Assembly (NCBI RefSeq): GCF_943371865.1 | Contig: NZ_CALRWL010000031.1 | Location: 1 to 64,000, forward strand | Length of the DNA stretch: 64,000 nucleotides | Origin: Azorhizobium sp943371865 | GTDB taxonomy: Bacteria; Pseudomonadota; Alphaproteobacteria; Rhizobiales; Xanthobacteraceae | Direction: 5' to 3' | Part shown: positions 59,023 to 64,000 of the stretch, in pieces | Layout of the letters: each line of letters starts with the position of its first letter | Position numbering within the stretch: position 1 is the stretch's first letter | Made by a program: the position numbers and the translations under genes | The notes under the pieces: model-generated | What the model was told of the DNA's origin: nothing | The model's input: the letters and a program-made list of their open reading frames with translations, nothing else | The model's database searches: none

Positions 59023-59742
59023 TCAATCGCCGCGCCAATAGGTGACGAGGCTGGCGAGGTCCGGCCGCGCGCGGTCGTCCACCCGCTCCGCCGGGCTGCC
59101 CAGATGGATGAAGCCGGCCACCTGCTCGCCCACGCCCACGCCCAGCAAAGCGGCGGCCGCGGGATCGCGGCCGGGCCATTTCAGCAGCCATTGGGCCGCA
59201 TAGCCCATGGCGGTGGCGGCGGTGACCAGGGCCATGCCGGCCGCTCCGGCGGACAGGATCTGGTTGAACACCGGCACCTTGGCCGTCGGGTCCGGGCGGC
59301 TGACCAGCACCACGGTGATCGGCGCCCGCAGCAGATAGAGCCGCCACATGTCGGCCTTGGCCGCCGGCAGATCCGGATTCTGGGTGAGATATAAAGCGTC
59401 GAGCCGGTCACCGGCCTCGGCCCGTGCCGCGCCGGCCAGCACGATGAAGCGCCACGGCGCCAGCCGGCCATGGTCCGGCACCCGCGCCGCGATGGCCAGC
59501 AGCCGGGTCAATTCCTCCGGGCTCGGCCCCGGCGCCACCAGGGAGCGCAACGGCAGCGACCGCCGCTGCTCCAGAAGCGCCAAAGCGTCGTCATGGCGCG
59601 GGGCGGGGATCGCCACCCCCGCGTGGCTGGGCGCTGCGCCATGGACCCGACCGGTCGCGGCCGTGGGCGCTCCGGCCCCCTGGGCCGCCGTCAGATCCGG
59701 CGGGAGGTGCCCGTCCCGCTGGCCTTCCGTGGACGACGCCAT
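59023..59742 (-). CDS. Nitroreductase-family protein (YdjA type)
   Basis: 239-residue FMN-binding reductase with a 45-residue N-terminal extension. EQRRSLPLRSLVAPGPSPEEL, ARVPDHGRLAPWRFIVL and GMALVTAATAMGYAAQWL match the YdjA-like subgroup. It would use NAD(P)H to reduce nitro or quinone compounds; physiological substrate unknown. It ends toward the tandem exported proteins (convergent) and starts with a GGGAGGGGG site. Confidence 0.85.
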   Translation of the reverse strand: MASSTEGQRDGHLPPDLTAAQGAGAPTAATGRVHGAAPSHAGVAIPAPRHDDALALLEQRRSLPLRSLVAPGPSPEELTRLLAIAARVPDHGRLAPWRFIVLAGAARAEAGDRLDALYLTQNPDLPAAKADMWRLYLLRAPITVVLVSRPDPTAKVPVFNQILSAGAAGMALVTAATAMGYAAQWLLKWPGRDPAAAALLGVGVGEQVAGFIHLGSPAERVDDRARPDLASLVTYWRGD

Positions 59743-60130
59743 GCCCCCTCCCCTTACGAAAGCTCAACAATTGCGCGCTTGCGGCAGCTCCCGGCGCCCT
59801 TGCCCCCGATCACGGGCGCCGGTGCGCGGGGAATCGTTTTATGGCCCCGCAGCGCCTGATCACAACTGATAAACATTGATGTACCAAATCGGCAGGAATG
59901 TGTGTTAGTCTCTGACTACGCCGGTGTGATGCGCGTTTCTCGAAAGGTGCGCGCGGAAAATCCGGCCGTGTCCATATAGGCTGCGAGGCGAGAAGCGGGT
60001 AGCTGACTTGAACGTGTCGAGGGGGACTTCTTTCAGGTCGTTCCAAGACGTTAGCAGTAAGCGCCGACAAGTTCAGCAATGGTGGATGGCCTTAGCCAAG
60101 TTTGGCGACCTGACCTCAACGGAAATACAC
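59743..60130 (+). promoter_or_regulatory. Intergenic region and long 5' leader of the cold-shock gene
   Basis: About 390 bp without a recognised gene. A promoter-like TTGATG lies at 59876-59881, which would give a leader of more than 150 bases. Long structured leaders are typical of cold-shock mRNAs. I could not identify conserved cold-shock boxes by eye. Confidence 0.4.
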
Positions 60131-60808
60131 ATGAGCCGTAACCGAGACTTCCGAGAGCCGCGCCGTCGTGGCTTTGATGACGACTTTTCTCCCCCGCCCA
60201 GCCGCAGCTTCGGAGGAGAGCGTGCATTTTCCTCGCCCAGCAGCAGCAGCAGCTCTTTCAGTGCGCCGGCTCCTTCGGGCCCGCCCATCGAAGCCACGGT
60301 AAAGTGGTTCAACCCGGAGAAGGGCTTCGGCTTCGTCGAGCTCGCTGACGGCTCCGGTGACGTGTTCCTCCATGCCCGCGCGCTTGAAGCCGCTGGCCAG
60401 GAGAGCGTTCCTCCGGGCTCCAAGCTGAGCGTCCGCGTGGGCCAGGGCCAGAAGGGCCGTCAGGTCACGGAAGTTCTTGAAGTCGATACCTCCACGGCAG
60501 AAGCCGCGCCTGCGCGCCGCGCTCCCGCCGCCGGCGGCTTCGGCGGCGCTCCCCGCATGGGTGGCGGTGCTGGTCCGCGTGCGGCCACCGGCCCGACCGA
60601 AGAGCGTGTCGGCACCGTGAAGTGGTACAACCCCGATAAGGGCTTCGGCTTCATCGCGGTGGAAGGCGGCGGCAAGGACGTGTTCGTGCACGTCACCGTG
60701 GTGTCCCGTTCGGGCCTCGCGGATCTCGCCGAAGGCCAGCGCGTCGTGGTGCAGGTCGGCCAGGGCCCCAAGGGTCCCGAAGCCCGCGGCATCGAAGTCG
60801 CCGACTGA
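60131..60808 (+). CDS. Cold-shock protein with two cold-shock domains
   Basis: 225-residue RNA/single-strand-DNA-binding protein. An Arg/Ser-rich disordered N-terminus (residues 1-50) precedes cold-shock domain 1 at about 52-118 (KWFNPEKGFGFVEL, DVFLHARAL) and domain 2 at about 160-223 (KWYNPDKGFGFIAV, DVFVHVTVV), each with RNP1- and RNP2-like motifs, joined by an Ala/Gly-rich linker. The two-domain form is usual in Hyphomicrobiales. It ends before a terminator. Confidence 0.93.
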   Translation: MSRNRDFREPRRRGFDDDFSPPPSRSFGGERAFSSPSSSSSSFSAPAPSGPPIEATVKWFNPEKGFGFVELADGSGDVFLHARALEAAGQESVPPGSKLSVRVGQGQKGRQVTEVLEVDTSTAEAAPARRAPAAGGFGGAPRMGGGAGPRAATGPTEERVGTVKWYNPDKGFGFIAVEGGGKDVFVHVTVVSRSGLADLAEGQRVVVQVGQGPKGPEARGIEVAD

Positions 60809-60853
60809 TCTGCTCTGCAGATCATCCCTTTGGTCCGTGACCAAGAGTTTCTG

Positions 60854-60889
60854 GACGGACGTAGCCCTCGCGGCTGCGCCCGTCTTTTT
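60854..60889 (+). terminator. Rho-independent terminator of the cold-shock gene
   Basis: Stem GACGGACGTAGCC / GGCTGCGCCCGTC (one mismatch, one G-U), loop CTCGC, then TTTTTA. It lies between the cold-shock gene and the next small ORF, so the latter has its own promoter or depends on read-through. Confidence 0.8.
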
Positions 60890-60913
60890 ACGTTTTCAGG
60901 AGTAAAGTGTTAA

Positions 60914-61105
60914 ATGGCTCAGCTTGGTGAGGCGGATCTGAAAGACCTCCTCGAACGATTGAAGACCGCCCAGCGCGACCTTCTCCTCACCGCCGCCAGC
61001 GGCACCACCCTCCCCTCCGATGGCGCGATCCGCAAGATCTCCGACCTCGAGGGCGCCATTGCGGCGACCGAGGCGCTGTTGCAGGAAGAGAAGAAGCGTC
61101 GCTGA
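60914..61105 (+). CDS. Small hypothetical protein with coiled-coil potential
   Basis: 63 residues: MAQLGEADLKDLLERLKTAQRDLLLTA, a mid linker (SGTTLPSDGAI), then LEGAIAATEALLQEEKKRR. Both halves are amphipathic helices, and the C-terminus is basic. No firm family call. It follows the cold-shock gene after a terminator, in the same direction. Confidence 0.65.
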   Translation: MAQLGEADLKDLLERLKTAQRDLLLTAASGTTLPSDGAIRKISDLEGAIAATEALLQEEKKRR

Positions 61106-61726
61106 CCCCCAGGTCCCCAGGCGCCGCGTCCGAGGGGGACGTACGCGGCGCCGGACCATCCCGGCAAAGACTAACGCACGCCAAGACGGATGCATGCCCA
61201 AGTTCGACGCGTGCCAAGGACCAACGGTGCCTCTGCCGCACCCGGCCCATCGCGCTGCCGCCCCTCGCTGCCGTCTTACGCCCGTCTTTGAGCGCTCACG
61301 CCGGCCGACCCCGGCCGATCGCGCGTGCTGGTTGAGCTTCGGCTCCCGTCTGCACCTTGAACCCTGCCGCCAGACCTGAGGGCAGCGCCCGGTCTCAGGG
61401 CTTCAACGCCACTCCGCCCCGCTGGCCCCCCATCGCCCCGCGCGCCCGGATGAGCGACCGCGCCCCGCGTCCCCGGCGCCGCGCAGCCGCAGGCACCGCC
61501 CCAACCTGTTGAACGGGGCTCGCTGATGCCGGCCGCACGCGCGGCCGCACGCTCTGGGGATCTCATCGCCACAGGCCCAAGCATCAGGACCGTGCGCGCT
61601 CAAGCCCAAGGACCGCCGCCCCCGGGCGGCCGAACCACCGCCCACCGGCCACGGCCCCGCGCCACCCGCAGCAGGATCCGCTTTCCGCGGCAGCCGCAGG
61701 CACCCGCCCCGCAGGCAAGGCGCCGC
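61106..61726. other. Gene-free stretch of about 620 bp
   Basis: Very GC-rich DNA between the small hypothetical gene and the convergent engB stop. Frames are open on both strands but none has a plausible start, ribosome-binding site or recognisable sequence. No strong hairpin or repeat was noticed. Confidence 0.5.
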
Positions 61727-62443
61727 TCAGGCCCGCTCGGCCATCAGCTGCGCCACGGCGGCGCGCAGTTCCGGCAGGCCGGCGCCGGTGTGGCTGGAGG
61801 TGGGGAACACCACCGGATAGGCCGCCGGCCGGCGCTTGATCTTGGCCTGCACCTCGGCGAGGCGGCCGACGAAGTCGGTGGGCTTCACCTGGTCGGCCTT
61901 GGTCATGATGATGGCGTAGGACACCGCCGCCTTGTCCAGCAGGTCGAGGATCTCCTCGTCCACCGGCTTGATGCCGTGGCGGGAATCGATCAGCACGAAC
62001 ACCCGCGCCAGATTCACCCGCCCGCGCAGATAGGCGCGGATGGTGCGCACCCAGGCATCCACCTTGTCCTTGGGCGCCTTGGCGAAGCCGTAGCCGGGCA
62101 TGTCCACCAGGGTCAGTTCCGGCCCGACCCGGAAGAAGATCAGCTCCTGCGTGCGCCCCGGCGTCACCGAGGTGCGGGCCAAGTGGTTGCGGCCGGTCAG
62201 CGCATTCACCAGGCTCGACTTGCCCACGTTGGAGCGCCCCGCCAGCGCGATCTCCATGCCCTCCATGGGCGGCAGGAATTCGGTGGTGGGGGCGGCGGTG
62301 ATGAATTTCCACTCGGCGGCAAACAGCAGCCGTCCGGTCTCCAGGAACGGATCGAGCGGGTTCGGCTCCGCCGCGGCGGCGGGGGTGGCGGCAGGGGGCG
62401 GAACGTCGGTGGACGGGACGTCCGTGGCTTTGGGGTCGGTCAT
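61727..62443 (-). CDS. engB: Ribosome-biogenesis GTPase EngB (YihA/YsxC)
   Basis: 238-residue GTP-binding protein for large-subunit ribosome assembly. Motifs are G1 AGRSNVGKSSLVN, G3 LVDMPGYGFA and G4 TKADQV; TPGRTQELIFF fits the G2 region. An Ala/Pro-rich N-terminal extension of about 30 residues precedes the domain. In Hyphomicrobiales engB usually lies near yidC; here cytochrome b561 and YceI genes lie between. Confidence 0.94.
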   Translation of the reverse strand: MTDPKATDVPSTDVPPPAATPAAAAEPNPLDPFLETGRLLFAAEWKFITAAPTTEFLPPMEGMEIALAGRSNVGKSSLVNALTGRNHLARTSVTPGRTQELIFFRVGPELTLVDMPGYGFAKAPKDKVDAWVRTIRAYLRGRVNLARVFVLIDSRHGIKPVDEEILDLLDKAAVSYAIIMTKADQVKPTDFVGRLAEVQAKIKRRPAAYPVVFPTSSHTGAGLPELRAAVAQLMAERA

Positions 62444-62513
62444 GCCCGCTTATCGTCCGCAATGGGCCGCGCTGCAAGCCTCGGCGCGCCGGCGCCGGCC
62501 CCGGCGGCCCGGT

Positions 62514-63053
62514 TTAGAAGCCCATGCGGCGCAACACCCCGTCGCTCTCCACGAACTGGTGCTTCAGCGCCCCGGCCACGTGCAGGGCCAGCAGGCCCAG
62601 CAGGCCATAGGCGAGGAGCGCGTGGACCCAGCTCAGAGCGGTGAACACCCCCATGTCCGGGCTGACCAGGTCCGGCAGCGTGAAGGCGTCGAACGGCCGG
62701 GTGGGCAGATGCAAGGGCGAGGCGGAGGCCATCAGCCAGCCGGAGATCGGCAGCGCCAGCATCAGGCCGTAGAAGGCCAGATGCACCCCATGGGCCGCAT
62801 GGCGCTGCCAGCCCGCAGGGCCGATGTCCGGCGGGCGGCGGCTGGCAAGGCGAAACCCCAGCCGCGCCGCCAGCAGCCCGAGCGCCACCACCCCGAACGA
62901 CTTGTGCCACTGGTAATAAGTGAAGGTGGTACCGAGGTCGAAGCGCCCGTGGGTCATGATCCAGCCCAGCGCCACCAGCCCGACCAGCAGCACCGCCATG
63001 GCCCAGTGGATCAGCCGCACCGGCCCGCTCCAGCGCCGGGGCGTCGCGCTCAT
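62514..63053 (-). CDS. Cytochrome b561
   Basis: 179-residue four-helix heme b protein. Helix histidines occur at IHWAMAVLLVG (about residue 16), YQWHKSFGVVALG (about 50), and late helices HGVHLAFYGLMLALPISGW and WVHALLAYGLLGLLALHVAG. The ATG overlaps the YceI stop by four bases, so both are translated together. It may accept electrons from the quinone pool, often in partnership with periplasmic YceI-type isoprenoid-binding proteins. Confidence 0.9.
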   Translation of the reverse strand: MSATPRRWSGPVRLIHWAMAVLLVGLVALGWIMTHGRFDLGTTFTYYQWHKSFGVVALGLLAARLGFRLASRRPPDIGPAGWQRHAAHGVHLAFYGLMLALPISGWLMASASPLHLPTRPFDAFTLPDLVSPDMGVFTALSWVHALLAYGLLGLLALHVAGALKHQFVESDGVLRRMGF

Positions 63054-63613
63054 TGGGCCGCCGCCAGGGTGGCCACCGTGATGCCCACCTCGTCGGACAC
63101 CAGCGGCAGGCCGCCGATCATGCCGAAGTCGGAGCGATGGATCCGCCCCACCGCCTCCAGCGACAAAGCGGCGAGCCCGGTCTGGCGGGTCACGTCCACC
63201 AGGAAGGTTTCCGCCTTGCTCACCCCCATCAGGGTCAGCACGCCGGAGACCCGCACCCGATGGTCGTCCAGCTTCTCCACCCCATTGGAGGTGAAGGTGA
63301 TGTCGGGAAACTGCGCGGTGTTCAGGAACACCGGCCCGCGCACATAGGCATCCAGGGCCGGCACCTGGGTATCCAGCGAGGCCGCCGCCACCTTGAAGCT
63401 CACCTTGCTGCGGGCCGGCTGGTCGAAATCGATGGCGAGGTTCGAGGTGAACTGGCGGAACACGCCGCGCGTCACCGGATAGCCCTGGGCGCCCACCTCG
63501 AAGCGGATCTCGGTGCGGGCTGGATCAAGACGGAAAGTCTCGGCGCTGGCGGCGGAGGCCAGGCCAAGAACGCCCAGCAATGCCAGGCTCAGCGTGCGAC
63601 GTGTGCGCCCCAT
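63050..63613 (-). CDS. YceI-family periplasmic protein
   Basis: 187 residues with signal peptide (LSLALLGVLGLASAASA-ETF). The body (FRLDPARTEIRFEVGAQG, GVFRQFTSNLAIDFD, FPDITFTSNGVEKL, VSGVLTLMGVSKAETFLVDV, DFGMIGGLPLVSDEVGITV) is the lipocalin-like YceI beta-barrel, which binds isoprenoid quinones. Coupled by ATGA overlap to the following cytochrome b561 gene. Confidence 0.92.
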   Translation of the reverse strand: MGRTRRTLSLALLGVLGLASAASAETFRLDPARTEIRFEVGAQGYPVTRGVFRQFTSNLAIDFDQPARSKVSFKVAAASLDTQVPALDAYVRGPVFLNTAQFPDITFTSNGVEKLDDHRVRVSGVLTLMGVSKAETFLVDVTRQTGLAALSLEAVGRIHRSDFGMIGGLPLVSDEVGITVATLAAAQ

Positions 63614-63750
63614 GGCGCCCTCCTGAAGTCAGATCGGGGAGATGCGGCATCTCCCATCGCGATCGCCCTTCATACGGTGGCCGGCGCCGGCGGATTGACG
63701 CGGAACCAGGACAATCCGGGCCATCGCGGACCTGCCGTAGCGCCGCAAAC

Positions 63751-63783
63751 AAAAAGGGCGCCGCAACGGGCGCCCTTTTTTTT
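63751..63783. terminator. Terminator downstream of yidC
   Basis: 12-bp stem AAAAAGGGCGCC / GGCGCCCTTTTT with a six-base loop GCAACG, with T-runs on both strands. On the minus strand it ends yidC just after its stop. Confidence 0.88.
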
Positions 63784-63807
63784 CTCTCGCGGCGGTGCGC
63801 GGTACCC

Positions 63808-64000
63808 TCAGCCCTTGGCGGGGGCCTTCTTCTTGAAGGCGCCGCGGATATTGTCCCACAGCTCGATCTTGACGCCATGGCGCCGCATGATCGCTGCCTG
63901 CTGGAGCACCGAGAGGGTGTTGTTCCAGGCCCAGTAGATCACCAGGCCGGCGGCGAAATGCGCCAGCATGAAGGTGAAGATGATCGGCATGTAGTTGAAG
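63808..64000 (-). CDS. yidC: C-terminal end of YidC membrane insertase (5' end outside window)
   Basis: The visible 63 codons contain MPIIFTFMLAHFAAGLVIYWAWNNTLSVLQQAAIM, the last transmembrane part of the YidC/Oxa1 core, and a basic tail ending FKKKAPAKG. YidC inserts proteins in the inner membrane. The rest lies beyond the right edge. The stop is followed by a strong terminator. Confidence 0.92.
   Translation of the reverse strand, partial: FNYMPIIFTFMLAHFAAGLVIYWAWNNTLSVLQQAAIMRRHGVKIELWDNIRGAFKKKAPAKG

Overview
The window is high-GC (roughly two thirds G+C) chromosomal DNA from an alphaproteobacterium, most likely of the Hyphomicrobiales (a Xanthobacteraceae-like genome is my best guess). 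Pointers are a BioR-controlled biotin locus with BioR boxes of the alphaproteobacterial type, a perfect EcfG-type general-stress promoter, an alkene reductase, DUF2852 and ribbon-helix-helix families typical of the group, and engB lying near yidC. I see no rRNA, tRNA, CRISPR array, insertion sequence or prophage.

Layout. 0-3.5 kb: sugar-acid uptake and catabolism. A truncated ABC solute-binding protein diverges from a dehydratase of the L-arabinonate dehydratase type followed by an amidohydrolase/lactonase, with two matching palindromes in the shared promoter. 3.6-4.7 kb: Nudix hydrolase with a histone-H1-like tail. 4.9-7.2 kb: ergothioneine genes egtB-egtD. 7.2-11.8 kb: bioY-bioB, a repeat-rich intergenic stretch, a duplicated 3' fragment of bioR, a serine beta-lactamase-fold gene and intact bioR. 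BioR boxes lie before bioY and bioR. 11.9-20.7 kb: housekeeping and redox genes (ring-cleaving dioxygenase, queE-queD, FMN reductase, MarC, Nudix, Old Yellow Enzyme, PhzF, pdxY, SDR, DUF2852).

20.9-25 kb: a redox cluster of a small coupled ORF, a VOC protein, a Tat-exported gluconate-dehydrogenase-subunit-3-like protein, a GMC flavoprotein and a glycerol-dehydrogenase-type enzyme. 25-28.4 kb: RHH protein, TetR regulator, polysaccharide deacetylase and amidase, then a gene-free stretch ending in a strong terminator that may encode a small RNA. 29-32.1 kb: a lodA-lodB pair (quinoprotein amino-acid oxidase plus its flavoprotein maturase) in which LodA carries an apparent Tat signal. 32.4-34.8 kb: beta-carbonic anhydrase coupled to an NCS2 permease with a soluble, ATPase-like C-terminal domain. 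34.9-43.4 kb: one giant autotransporter with about 32 glycine-rich repeats.

43.6-49 kb: arsenic resistance. A tightly overlapping operon arsR-arsC(LMW-PTP)-arsC(glutaredoxin type)-acr3-arsH-MFS is preceded by a second LMW-PTP arsC with a fossil of the arsR 3' end. 49-53.3 kb: small secreted proteins, a membrane sensor with a degenerate kinase domain and a secreted CVNH-domain protein. 53.3-64 kb: ilvD, an EcfG-promoter csbD gene, a gamma-glutamyltransferase, a tandem pair of small exported proteins with duplicated promoters, a nitroreductase, a double cold-shock-domain protein, engB, cytochrome b561, YceI and the 3' end of yidC.

The strongest leads are the Tat-LodAB pair, the permease fusion beside carbonic anhydrase, the bioR duplication around the beta-lactamase gene, the arsR-arsC duplication and the unassigned transcript candidate near 28.6 kb. 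All calls come from reading the sequence; no database search was run.
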